A stretch of 30,481 bases of DNA from GCA-2687025 sp964473525 (GTDB lineage Bacteria; Poribacteria; WGA-4E; GCA-2687025). Location of the stretch: the NCBI GenBank assembly GCA_964473525.1, contig CAYYPK010000061.1, positions 1 through 30,481 on the forward strand. Direction: 5' to 3'. Below, piece after piece: positions 8,239 to 14,987 of the stretch (position 1 is the stretch's first letter; each line of letters opens with the position of its first letter). The translations under genes were made by a program, and so were the position numbers. The notes beneath the pieces were generated by a model. It saw only the letters and a program-made list of their open reading frames with translations. It had not been told where the DNA came from and made no database searches.

Positions 8239-8838
8239 CTACTCCTGCACCTCGAAGCGGAACATGTAGGTGAGTTCCTCGTTGAAGCCGCCCAACTCAA
8301 TGCCGGCGACCTTGAGGTGCAGGACAGGAGAAGACACGCTCTTGGCTGGGAAGTACACGTAGAACTGTCCGCGACTGCCAGGCATGACAGTCGACGTGAA
8401 GATGTCCGCCGCGTTCAGCGGGCTGACGCGGTCGCCCATGTCCAGGCGTTCATCGCGCTGCGAGAACACGTCCCGCGAGAAGCCGATTGGCGGCTTCGGC
8501 TGGTACCTGCGACGGAGTTGGCGCACCCGGTTGCGGGATAGAGGCTTGTGCTCCTTGCCGGTGTCGTCGATCAGCCGGACAGCGGTCGTGTCGTACTTCA
8601 CGTACTCGTGTGCCTGGTTGAGGATGACGATGTAGAACACGTCCGCCTCTTTCACCTCGTTCTGCGCGGCGACGGCGACACCGACGCGCTGCTGCTGAGC
8701 GATGACTCCCTTTGACTCGGGCAGAGCCGGGGAAGTCTCGGTGGGTACGGCGAACTTGTGGCCGGAGTAGATGCCCGCGCAGCCCCACGATCCTACGGTC
8801 GCCAGGCACGCCGACAGCAGCAGTAGAGTGTGTTTCAT
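8239..8838 (-). CDS. lipoprotein of unknown function
   Basis: A 199-residue product with a short signal peptide (M-K-H-T-L-L-L-L-S-A-C-L) and a lipobox-like S-W-G-C near residue 20, so probably lipid-anchored outside the inner membrane. The mature part looks all-beta. It contains a conserved-looking Arg-rich stretch (N-R-V-R-Q-L-R-R-R-Y, about 104-113) and ends with alternating hydrophobic strands. It resembles a small Ig-like surface domain, but I cannot name a family. The frame is open for 25 further codons upstream, but those overlap the ribD 3' end and do not look like a signal sequence, so the ATG at 8838 is preferred even though it lacks a clear Shine-Dalgarno. It follows ribD by 52 bases and precedes the NHL gene by two. 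Confidence 0.7.
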   Translation of the reverse strand: MKHTLLLLSACLATVGSWGCAGIYSGHKFAVPTETSPALPESKGVIAQQQRVGVAVAAQNEVKEADVFYIVILNQAHEYVKYDTTAVRLIDDTGKEHKPLSRNRVRQLRRRYQPKPPIGFSRDVFSQRDERLDMGDRVSPLNAADIFTSTVMPGSRGQFYVYFPAKSVSSPVLHLKVAGIELGGFNEELTYMFRFEVQE

Positions 8839-8890
8839 GCGGGCATGGTAGCACACCGATTCCCCGGCCCAAAGCTGGCGGGTCGCCGTG

Positions 8891-9985
8891 TCAGGGCTGC
8901 ACGGCGTAGCCATCCAGCATCACATCTGGACCGCACGCGCGCGCTTCCCAGTCGTCCAGCGCCAGGGCGTCCGCGAGTCGCGCCCATCCCTCGCCCCCGA
9001 CGGTGGGTGTGGCGGTGGCGCCGCCGAGGATCTTCGGAGCGACGAACGCTACGCACCTGTCAACAGCCCGCGCCGTGACGAAGCTCCCGTGCGCACGGCT
9101 GCCGCCCTCGACGAGCACGGACAGCATCTCCCCGGATCCGCAGCGTTCCAGGACTGCCAGGATCGTGACGGCGCCGTCCAGGCGCCAGACGTCGGCGCCC
9201 GCGGCCCGTAACGCGCCGACTCGGTGGGAATCCGCCGCAGCCCCAACCACTATGACGGCGCCCGCGTCGCTGGTCTGGGTCACGACCTTCGCCGTCAGCG
9301 GCGTTCGCGCGTGGGTATCCAGGACGATTCTGACGGCGTCGCGTCCACCCTCGGGCAGCCGCGTGGTGAGGCTTGGGTCGTCGGCGAGGACGGTGCCCAC
9401 GCCGACGACGATCGCGTCGTGACGGTCGCGGAGCCGATGTCCCTCCGTGCGGGCGGCGGGCGACGTGATCCACTGCGACTCGCCCGCCACCGTCGCGGTC
9501 TTGCCGTCCAGGCTCATCGCGACCTTCATCGTCACGAACGGCAGGCCCGTCCGCTTCCACTTGATGTAGGCGCCGTGCGCGCGGCTCGCGTCAGCGGCAA
9601 GCACTCCGACGCACACCTCAATGCCAGCTTCCGTCAGCCGCGTGTGTCCGCGCCCGGATACGCGCGGGTCGGGATCCTCGAGCGCGGACACCACGCGCGC
9701 GACGCCTCGCTGGATGATCGTGTCGGCGCAAGGCGGCGTGCGGCCGGTGTGACTGCACGGCTCCAGCGTGGTGTACAGGGTCGCCCCAGAGGCATGCTCC
9801 CCCGCCTCGCGCAGCGCGAACACCTCGGCGTGGGGCTCTCCCGCTCGTGGGTGGAAGCCGGCGCCCACGCACACACCGTTCCGCACGACGACCGAGCCGA
9901 CCGCGGGGTTCGGCGACGTATGGCCGTTCGACACCTCTGCCAGCGCCAGAGCTTTCCGCATCCATCGCTCGTCGTCCTCGCGCAT
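8891..9985 (-). CDS. ribD: bifunctional riboflavin biosynthesis deaminase/reductase RibD
   Basis: A 364-residue cytosolic enzyme for two steps of riboflavin synthesis: deamination of the pyrimidine formed from GTP, then NADPH-dependent reduction of its ribose side chain. The N-terminal deaminase domain has the zinc and catalytic set H52-A-E54 and P-C77-S-H-T-G-R-T-P-P-C86. The C-terminal reductase domain begins near 145 (T-M-K-V-A-M-S-L-D-G-K) and holds I-V-V-G-V-G-T-V-L-A-D-D-P and the L-V-E-G-G-S segment. Length and domain order are normal. The ATG at 9985 has GGAGG five bases upstream; the frame runs 38 codons further but into the divergent aldo/keto reductase gene. No other rib gene and no FMN riboswitch are seen nearby. 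It heads a minus-strand string of lipoprotein and peptidase genes, so its location looks incidental. Confidence 0.95.
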   Translation of the reverse strand: MREDDERWMRKALALAEVSNGHTSPNPAVGSVVVRNGVCVGAGFHPRAGEPHAEVFALREAGEHASGATLYTTLEPCSHTGRTPPCADTIIQRGVARVVSALEDPDPRVSGRGHTRLTEAGIEVCVGVLAADASRAHGAYIKWKRTGLPFVTMKVAMSLDGKTATVAGESQWITSPAARTEGHRLRDRHDAIVVGVGTVLADDPSLTTRLPEGGRDAVRIVLDTHARTPLTAKVVTQTSDAGAVIVVGAAADSHRVGALRAAGADVWRLDGAVTILAVLERCGSGEMLSVLVEGGSRAHGSFVTARAVDRCVAFVAPKILGGATATPTVGGEGWARLADALALDDWEARACGPDVMLDGYAVQP

Positions 9986-9990
9986 CGCAT

Positions 9991-9995
9991 CCTCC
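9991..9995 (-). promoter_or_regulatory. ribosome binding site fixing the ribD start
   Basis: GGAGG on the minus strand, five bases before the ATG at 9985. It decides against the longer frame beginning at 10099. Confidence 0.75.
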
Positions 9996-10085
9996 ACGCG
10001 CCTTGCGTCCGGCCAGCCGCCCCCGCAATGATACGAGCAGGGCGCCACCACGAGAACACCACCACGCCGAGGGAACATCGCCGCC

Positions 10086-11030
10086 ATGCAGTATCGCACG
10101 CTGGGCAGGACAGGGCTGGACGTCTCGCTGATGAGTTACGGGAGCGGAGGCCCAAGCCGACTTGGGCAGGGCACGGGTCTCTCCGACGCGGAACAGGAGG
10201 CGCTCGTGCGTCGCTGCATCGACCTTGGCGTCAACTTCATCGACTCGTCCGCCAACTACGGCAGGAGCGAGGAGATACTGGGCCGGTGCCTGCGAGATGT
10301 CCCGCGCGACGCGTACTACATGGCTACGAAGTGGTCGCCGCGCGCCGACGGCGCGGTGAAGACCGACCCCGACGACCTGCCCCGCTCCGTGGACGAAAGC
10401 CTGCGCCGGCTCGGAATCGACGTGATCGACGTCATGCAGTTCCACGGAGTGACGCCGGACATCTACGACGAGATGGTGGATCGGCATTTCGACACGATGC
10501 GACGCCTCCAGGAGGCGGGGAAGATCCGGTACGTCGGCATATCGGAGATGTTCTTCCAGGATTCGGGCCACTCGATGCTGACGCGTGCGCTGACGGAACA
10601 CCCCGACCACTGGGACACCGTCATGCTGAAGTACGGCATTCTCAACCAGTACGCCGCGAAGGAAACGCTCCCACTGGCGATTCGGCACAACGTGGGCGTC
10701 CTGAACATGGCGTCGGTTCGCGTGAAACTAACACGCGCCGACGAACTGGAGGCGCTCATGCTGGAGTGGGCGGAACGCGGACTTATCCCGGCGGACGCAC
10801 TGGACGCCACCGACCCGCTGGGCTGGCTCGTGGACGGGCCTGTCGACTCCGTCGTCAGCGCGGGTTACCGCTTCGCCGCCGACCACGCCGCGATCTCGAC
10901 GGTGATAACCGGGACATCGCGCATTCCCAACCTGGAGTCCAACCACGCCGCCCTGATGGACCCAACGCTGCCCCGCGCTGCTAAGGAGCGTCTGAAGGCG
11001 CTGTTCGGGGACCTCGCCGAGGGCGCCTGA
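10086..11030 (+). CDS. aldo/keto reductase family oxidoreductase
   Basis: A 314-residue cytosolic (beta/alpha)8 barrel enzyme, probably NADP(H)-dependent. The catalytic tetrad is visible: D53 (N-F-I-D-S), Y58 (A-N-Y-G), K82 (A-T-K-W) and H120 (M-Q-F-H-G). The N-terminus (Y-R-T-L-G-R-T-G-L-D-V-S) is typical of the bacterial AKR group that includes YhdN/YajO-type proteins. The cofactor region near the C-terminus reads S-T-V-I-T-G-T-S-R-I-P-N-L-E-S-N. The substrate is unknown. It is transcribed divergently from ribD across a gap of about 100 bases. A weak GAGGG lies 12 bases before the ATG. Its stop is four bases from that of the convergent tRNA methyltransferase gene, with no room for a separate terminator. 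Confidence 0.88.
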   Translation: MQYRTLGRTGLDVSLMSYGSGGPSRLGQGTGLSDAEQEALVRRCIDLGVNFIDSSANYGRSEEILGRCLRDVPRDAYYMATKWSPRADGAVKTDPDDLPRSVDESLRRLGIDVIDVMQFHGVTPDIYDEMVDRHFDTMRRLQEAGKIRYVGISEMFFQDSGHSMLTRALTEHPDHWDTVMLKYGILNQYAAKETLPLAIRHNVGVLNMASVRVKLTRADELEALMLEWAERGLIPADALDATDPLGWLVDGPVDSVVSAGYRFAADHAAISTVITGTSRIPNLESNHAALMDPTLPRAAKERLKALFGDLAEGA

Positions 11031-11034
11031 CACG

Positions 11035-11964
11035 TTAGCGGCGCTCCGCGCGGTGGACGTAGCGTGTGAACGCGTTGTACTTGCGCACACGATGGACCGA
11101 GGTCGCGGCGTATCCAGCGTCCATGAGGGGCTCGGTGATGTCCTCCCCTGCCACGAACACGCCCACAGGCGCCATAGCGGCGCAGGCCGCGACGATGGAG
11201 CGGATGTTGCCCGGGTCGGCGACCAGATTGCGTCCGTAGGGAAGGTCCGTTACGACCGCGTCGGCGCCCGCGACCGCCAGGTCAGACGCGTCGGCGTGTT
11301 CGACGCGCGCCGTGTATTCGAAGTGCTCGACGTTCTTCGAACTCATTCCGAAGCAGCGCCTGCTGCGATCCGCGCCGACCGCTGTCAGTCCAAGGCGGCC
11401 CGCCTCCAGCAGGATAGAGCCGGTGCCGCAGCACGGGTCGACGATGGTCGCCGCCGCCGGGCCGGCTAGGTTCACGAGCCCCCGCGCCATCCGGGAAGGC
11501 AGCGACGCAGAGGTGCGGTGGGGTTTGCCGTCGTGCAGGTCGTAGGACTTGTCCGGTTCCGCCTCGATCTCCCCTAGCCACACTTGCCGCGCCTGCTCAG
11601 CGAGCAGCAGCCGCGTCGTGGGGTTCCGCAGGTTGGGTCTCGCGTCGCCCATCGCATCCGCGACCGCGATGATGGACTCCCGCTGCCGGAGCTCGCCCTC
11701 CTCGCGCAAGCTCGCGAACGCGATGCTGAACCCGTCCGCCCACGGCCCGGACGCGGCAACGGCAGCCGTCAGCTCATGCAGATCCCCGCCTGTCGCGAGG
11801 ACGCGGACGCCGTGTCGCACGTAAGCCGCGCGCGGCACATGGGCGATGGTGATCGCCTCGGCGACGCCCTCGACGTCGGGCGCGCCGCCGGTCAGCGCCT
11901 CGCACTCCGCCGCGGCGAGCTCGTTGTCGGGATCGCGAACAGTGACGGCGCGCAGATCGTCTAT
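11035..11964 (-). CDS. Trm11/Trm-G10-like tRNA (guanine-N2)-methyltransferase, start uncertain (possible ATA)
   Basis: An approximately 309-residue SAM-dependent RNA methyltransferase. The N-terminal ~130 residues (opening R-A-V-T-V-R-D-P-D-N-E-L-A-A-A-E) look like the ferredoxin-like plus THUMP module of archaeal/eukaryal Trm11. The Rossmann domain has V-D-P-C-C-G-T-G-S (175-183) for SAM and T-D-L-P-Y-G-R-N (239-246) as catalytic motif IV. The likely substrate is a guanine N2 in tRNA, by analogy with position 10. The start is odd. No ATG, GTG or TTG exists near the natural N-terminus. ATA at 11964 has GGAGG seven bases upstream and overlaps the thiE stop as ATAG. The nearest normal alternative is GTG at 12030, 70 bases inside thiE and without a Shine-Dalgarno. 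It is the last gene of the thi operon. Confidence 0.75.
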   Translation of the reverse strand: MDDLRAVTVRDPDNELAAAECEALTGGAPDVEGVAEAITIAHVPRAAYVRHGVRVLATGGDLHELTAAVAASGPWADGFSIAFASLREEGELRQRESIIAVADAMGDARPNLRNPTTRLLLAEQARQVWLGEIEAEPDKSYDLHDGKPHRTSASLPSRMARGLVNLAGPAAATIVDPCCGTGSILLEAGRLGLTAVGADRSRRCFGMSSKNVEHFEYTARVEHADASDLAVAGADAVVTDLPYGRNLVADPGNIRSIVAACAAMAPVGVFVAGEDITEPLMDAGYAATSVHRVRKYNAFTRYVHRAERR

Positions 11965-12578
11965 TGCAGTGCCTCCAGCAGGCGGCCCGTGGCAGACGCG
12001 GGACCGGACGCTGACAGGATGGCGCCGCACACGGCCACGCCGAACGCCCCGGCCGACACGCACGCGCGAGCGTTCTGTGCGGTGACTCCGCCCAACGCGA
12101 ATACGGGCAGCGGGCACTCCGCGGCAAGGGCGGCGAGCTCGTCGAGGCCAAGGGTCGGCGCCCCGGGCTTACTCTCCGTGGGGAACACCGGGCTCAGCGT
12201 CACGAAGTCGGCGCCACCCTCGACAGCGACGCGGATCTCATCGCGACTGTGGGTGGAGTGTCCTATCAACGCGCGTGGCCCGACAGCGGCGCGCGCGGCC
12301 GCCACCGACACGGAGCTCGGAACCTGGACACCGTCGGCGCCGGTGTCGGCCAGGAGCGACCATCGGCCGTTGAGCAGCGTGCGCGCTCCGTGGCGTCGAG
12401 CGGCGGCGACGGTCTCGCGCACGCTGACGAGGTAGGCGTCGTCGCCCACGTCCTTGTCTCGGCGTTGCACGAGGCGAAGGCCTGCCCGGCACGCGGCGTC
12501 TATCGCGGCCGATATGGGGCCTGCGGCGCGGGCCGTGTCAGCGATGAGGTACAGCCGCTCGTCTGGGCGGAGGCTCAC
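11961..12578 (-). CDS. thiE: thiamine phosphate synthase ThiE
   Basis: A 205-residue TIM-barrel enzyme that joins the thiazole phosphate and the pyrimidine diphosphate to make thiamine phosphate. Family features are V-Q-R-R-D-K near residue 35, which binds the pyrophosphate, D-G-V-Q-V-P after the middle, the S-P-V-F-P-T-x-S-K segment, and F-A-L-G-G-V near the C-terminus. Length is normal. The start is GTG, overlapping the TGA of thiG as GTGA. This start becomes clear only after the thiG reading frame is corrected for the N-run upstream; uncorrected, thiG and thiE appear as one fused frame. The protein is cytosolic and its operon is controlled by the TPP riboswitch, so its product pathway represses it. 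Confidence 0.92.
   Translation of the reverse strand: MSLRPDERLYLIADTARAAGPISAAIDAACRAGLRLVQRRDKDVGDDAYLVSVRETVAAARRHGARTLLNGRWSLLADTGADGVQVPSSVSVAAARAAVGPRALIGHSTHSRDEIRVAVEGGADFVTLSPVFPTESKPGAPTLGLDELAALAAECPLPVFALGGVTAQNARACVSAGAFGVAVCGAILSASGPASATGRLLEALQ
11972..11976 (-). promoter_or_regulatory. GGAGG ribosome binding site before a possible ATA start
   Basis: GGAGG on the minus strand, inside the last codons of thiE and seven bases before ATA at 11964. It is the only good Shine-Dalgarno near the N-terminus of the methyltransferase and is the main support for starting there. Confidence 0.45.
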
Positions 12579-13355
12579 GTGCCGATGACGCCGTGGGTCG
12601 GGCTGGACGCTGTCGCGTACAGCTTGCGCGGCCCACNNNNNNNNNNGGAACGCGTCGCGACCGGCGCGCACCCCCAGGTTCATCGCGCGGGCCATCTGCA
12701 CGGGATGACGGGCGCCAGCAATCGCCGTGTTCATGAGCACGCCGTCGCAACCCAACTCCATCGCGAGAGCGGCGTCCGACGCGGTGCCGACGCCCGCGTC
12801 GACAATGAGCGGAACGGTGATCATCTCGCGAATGATGGCTATGTTGTGCGGGTTGCGGATGCCCAGCCCGGAACCGATCGGCGCGCCTAGAGGCATGACG
12901 GCAGCGCACCCCAGGTCTTGCAGCTTCCGCGCGACGATGGGGTCGTCGTTGGTGTACGGCAGCACGGTGAACCCGTCGGCGATGAGCTCCGCCGTCGCGG
13001 TGAGCAACTGCTCCGCGTCCGGAAACAGCGTGCGGTCGTCGCCTATGACCTCGAGCTTGACGACGTCCGTCTCGAGGGCCTCGCGCGCGAGTTGCGCGAC
13101 CAGGACAGCTTCCTTGGCGGTGTAGCAACCGGCGGTGTTCGGCAGCAGGATGTAGCCGCCGCGCGTCAGGACGTCCACGACCCCTTCGCCCGACGGGTCC
13201 GCCATATCCACGCGCCGTATGGCCACGGTCACGATCTCCGCGCCGGACGCGGCGATGGCGTCCAGCATCACCTGTTGGTTGGGGTAGCTGGACGAGCCGA
13301 CGAACAGTCGCGACTCTACGTGCATCGTACCAATCGTGAGCCCATCGTCCGCCAT
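12575..13355 (-). CDS. thiG: thiazole synthase ThiG, interrupted by an assembly gap
   Basis: A TIM-barrel enzyme that forms the thiazole phosphate carboxylate from deoxyxylulose phosphate, dehydroglycine (made by ThiO) and the ThiS thiocarboxylate. The Schiff-base lysine is K100 in V-V-K-L-E-V-I-G-D. Other family segments are V-T-V-A-I-R-R-V, L-L-P-N-T-A-G-C and D-A-G-V-G-T-A-S-D-A. Ten N (12637-12646) break the gene after G-R-D-A-F. Beyond them the correct frame resumes shifted and reads G-P-R-K-L-Y-A-T-A-S-S-P-T-H-G-V-I-G-T then TGA at 12577-12575, the normal C-terminus. The known flanks need a gap that is a multiple of three, so ten is a placeholder. The start could be ATG 13355, or ATG 13367, which overlaps the thiS stop as ATGA. 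GGAGG lies 12 bases before the former and abuts the latter. Confidence 0.9.
12637..12646. other. run of 10 N (assembly or scaffolding gap) inside thiG
   Basis: The ten N do not preserve the thiG reading frame. By comparison with usual ThiG proteins about three codons are missing, between G-R-D-A-F and G-P-R-K-L-Y, so a true gap of nine bases is the simplest guess. The known bases leave a C before the gap and GT after it, which together with nine bases gives four codons. Confidence 0.9.
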
Positions 13356-13363
13356 GGCGCGTC

Positions 13364-13567
13364 TCATCCTCCCTGGACTGCGCGTATCACCTCGACCCGG
13401 TCGGCTTCCGCCAGCGGCGTGCTGTCCCACTTGGCCCGCGGCACGAGCTGCTCGTTGACCGCGACCGCGCTCCCGCGTCGGTCGGTGTCCACGCCGAGCT
13501 CGCGTAGCAGGTCGCCAATCGTCTCCGAGTCCGTCTCGCGGCTGTCGCCGTTGACGTGAACGCGCAT
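13364..13567 (-). CDS. thiS: sulfur carrier protein ThiS
   Basis: A 67-residue ubiquitin-fold protein that carries sulfur as a C-terminal thiocarboxylate to ThiG. It opens M-R-V-H-V-N-G, contains the typical I-G-D-L-L-R-E-L-G and V-A-V-N-E-Q-L-V-P-R segments, and ends in the required Gly-Gly. Length is normal. It starts 21 bases after the thiO stop and its TGA overlaps a candidate thiG ATG. No ThiF adenylyltransferase is seen in the window, so activation must come from elsewhere in the genome. Confidence 0.95.
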   Translation of the reverse strand: MRVHVNGDSRETDSETIGDLLRELGVDTDRRGSAVAVNEQLVPRAKWDSTPLAEADRVEVIRAVQGG

Positions 13568-13588
13568 TGCCTGCCTACCACGCCTTCC

Positions 13589-14719
13589 CTATGAGGCGAA
13601 TCGGCCGATTCCGTAAGGCGCGATCGTCTCGGTCGTCTCGCCCGTCATCACGGCGTGCGCGACATCGTCAGCCGTCACCGGAGCGAACAGGATGCCGTTG
13701 CGGAAGTGCCCGGTGGCCATGAACAGCCCCTCGACCTCGGTGCGTCCGAGAATCGGCGCCCCGTCTCGGCTCGCCGGCCGCAGTCCCGCCCACGTCTCTA
13801 CGATCGGCATCTCGTACACCGAGGGTAGAACCCCCCATGCCGCGCGCAGCAGATCCAGCACGGCGCCAGCGGTCACGTCCTTGTTGTAGCCCACTTCCTC
13901 GACCGTCGCGCCAATCAGCAGTGTGCCGTCCGCCTTGGGCGTCATATAGCAGAAGTCGCGAGACGAGCGGGCCCAGAGGCAGTGGTCCAGCACGCGCGGC
14001 TCCGGTTGCCGCAGCATTATCATCTGTCCCTTGACCGGGCGTACTGGGGGCTTCAGGGACGGGTCAAGGCCGTCCAGCATGCCCGACCACGTTCCCGCCG
14101 CGACGACGACGGCGTCAGCTTCGACGAGAGCTCCGTCCACGCGCACGCCCTGCACACTGGCGCCGTCCGCGACAACACCCTCGACCATCGTGTTCTCGCG
14201 CAATTCGCCACCGCGCCGCACGAGCGCCTCCGCGAGCCCGCGGACGAGCCCCCGGCAGTCGAGGTGGTGATCTTCGAGGCACACAAGGCCAGCGACTACG
14301 TTGTGGGATATGTACGGCTCTCGGTCGCGCACCTCGTCACCGGTGAGCCACTCGACAGGCATGCCCAGCTCGATCTGGTGGTCGTGCAGGAACCGGAGTT
14401 GCTCCGCGGCGTCGTGATCCGCCGAGATGAACAGCGTTCCCTCGTCACGGTAGTGGAGGGGGATGTCGCTGTCGGCTTCGAGGTCGGCGACGAAGCCTCG
14501 CCAGCGCGTCATGCTCTCGCGCCCCAGGAGCGATATGGACTCCTCCTCGGGGCGCAGTTCCATCTGCGGGCAGAGCATCCCCGCCGCCGCCCAGGTCGAT
14601 TCACGACCCGCCTGACCGCGGTCGTACACGGTGACGCTTGCGCCGGCCGACGCGAGGCGCCAGCCGACACCGAGGCCACAGACCCCACCGCCAATCACGG
14701 CGACGCGTGGTTCGCTCAT
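13589..14719 (-). CDS. thiO: glycine oxidase ThiO
   Basis: A 376-residue FAD-dependent D-amino acid oxidase family enzyme that oxidises glycine to the imine used by ThiG. The N-terminus has the dinucleotide motif V-A-V-I-G-G-G-V-C-G-L-G, followed by the E-S-T-W-A-A-A-G-M-L-C-P segment typical of ThiO. The C-terminus has the second flavin-contacting region (T-W-A-G-L-R-P-A-S-R-D-G-A-P, then G-H-F-R-N-G-I-L). Presence of ThiO rather than ThiH implies an oxygen-using thiazole branch. The frame is open upstream to 14890, but that part lies in the promoter and riboswitch and has no ATG, GTG or TTG close by, so ATG 14719 is the start. Its own Shine-Dalgarno is poor. The ATG overlaps the stop of an 18-codon upstream ORF as ATGA, so translation is probably coupled to that ORF. 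Confidence 0.93.
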   Translation of the reverse strand: MSEPRVAVIGGGVCGLGVGWRLASAGASVTVYDRGQAGRESTWAAAGMLCPQMELRPEEESISLLGRESMTRWRGFVADLEADSDIPLHYRDEGTLFISADHDAAEQLRFLHDHQIELGMPVEWLTGDEVRDREPYISHNVVAGLVCLEDHHLDCRGLVRGLAEALVRRGGELRENTMVEGVVADGASVQGVRVDGALVEADAVVVAAGTWSGMLDGLDPSLKPPVRPVKGQMIMLRQPEPRVLDHCLWARSSRDFCYMTPKADGTLLIGATVEEVGYNKDVTAGAVLDLLRAAWGVLPSVYEMPIVETWAGLRPASRDGAPILGRTEVEGLFMATGHFRNGILFAPVTADDVAHAVMTGETTETIAPYGIGRFAS

Positions 14720-14772
14720 GCTGTGCGCTCGTCGTACGCTGGCGTGGACGCAAACAGATCTTGGCAGGACAT
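14716..14772 (-). CDS. 18-codon upstream ORF between the TPP riboswitch and thiO
   Basis: ATG at 14772 opens a short frame encoding MSCQDLFASTPAYDERTA and ends with a TGA that overlaps the thiO ATG (ATGA, 14716-14719). A strong Shine-Dalgarno, AAGGGAG, lies five bases upstream (14778-14784). Its last bases are also the 3' strand of the riboswitch P1 helix. Ligand binding should therefore hide the ribosome site of this ORF, and termination-reinitiation would carry the control to thiO, whose own ribosome site is weak. The peptide shows no recognisable motif and may have no function beyond being translated. The arrangement is read directly from sequence; the mechanism is inference. Confidence 0.6.
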   Translation of the reverse strand: MSCQDLFASTPAYDERTA

Positions 14773-14777
14773 CGCTG

Positions 14778-14852
14778 CTCCCTTCGCCGGCATTACCCGG
14801 ATCAGGTGCTACGGGTGTGCTCTCAGCCCATCGAAGGATGGACACCCCGGAG
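14778..14852 (-). ncRNA. TPP riboswitch (THI box)
   Basis: The minus strand carries the classic THI-box blocks in order: C-T-C-C-G-G-G-G-T-G (from 14852), G-G-C-T-G-A-G-A (14821-14828), A-C-C-C-G-T, then ACCTGATCCGGGTAATGCC and G-C-G-A-A-G-G-G-A. P1 is formed by CTCC (14849-14852) with GGAG (14778-14781). The aptamer starts within a few bases of the predicted transcription start. There is no T-run after it, so premature termination by an intrinsic terminator is unlikely; control is probably translational, through the GGGAG in P1. It regulates thiO-thiS-thiG-thiE and probably the tRNA methyltransferase. Confidence 0.95.
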
Positions 14853-14861
14853 TTCACCTCG

Positions 14862-14890
14862 ATAGTAGGCGGCGGGCGCCCGACTGTCAA
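14862..14890 (-). promoter_or_regulatory. near-consensus sigma70 promoter of the thi operon
   Basis: TTGACA (14885-14890) and TACTAT (14862-14867) on the minus strand are spaced by exactly 17 bases. Transcription would start near 14855, directly at the 5' end of the TPP aptamer. This is the best promoter match I found in the window. Confidence 0.8.
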
Positions 14891-14987
14891 CGGTTTCGGC
14901 CGCGATCAGGGCTGGTCACCGGCGCGAGCGCGACGGCCGCCACGGGACACTCTCACCCGTCGCGCGATCGCTCCGCTGCCAGCGCGG

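Noticed and set aside
9986..10085. Promoter for ribD in the divergent gap (TATCAT on the minus strand)
   Set aside because: The -10 is plausible, but the -35 at 16-18 bases matches only the first two positions, so it was not called.
9224..10984. 586-codon plus-strand frame across ribD and the aldo/keto reductase
   Set aside because: It is antisense to ribD and out of frame with the reductase, has an Arg/Gly/His-rich composition, and shows no domain.
11961..13430. Natural ThiG-ThiE fusion protein
   Set aside because: The fusion exists only because ten N shift the frame; the true ThiG end and a GTGA overlap with ThiE are visible.
14716..14778. Intrinsic terminator as the riboswitch expression platform
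   Set aside because: No stable hairpin followed by a T-run is found between the aptamer and thiO; the longest T-run is three bases.
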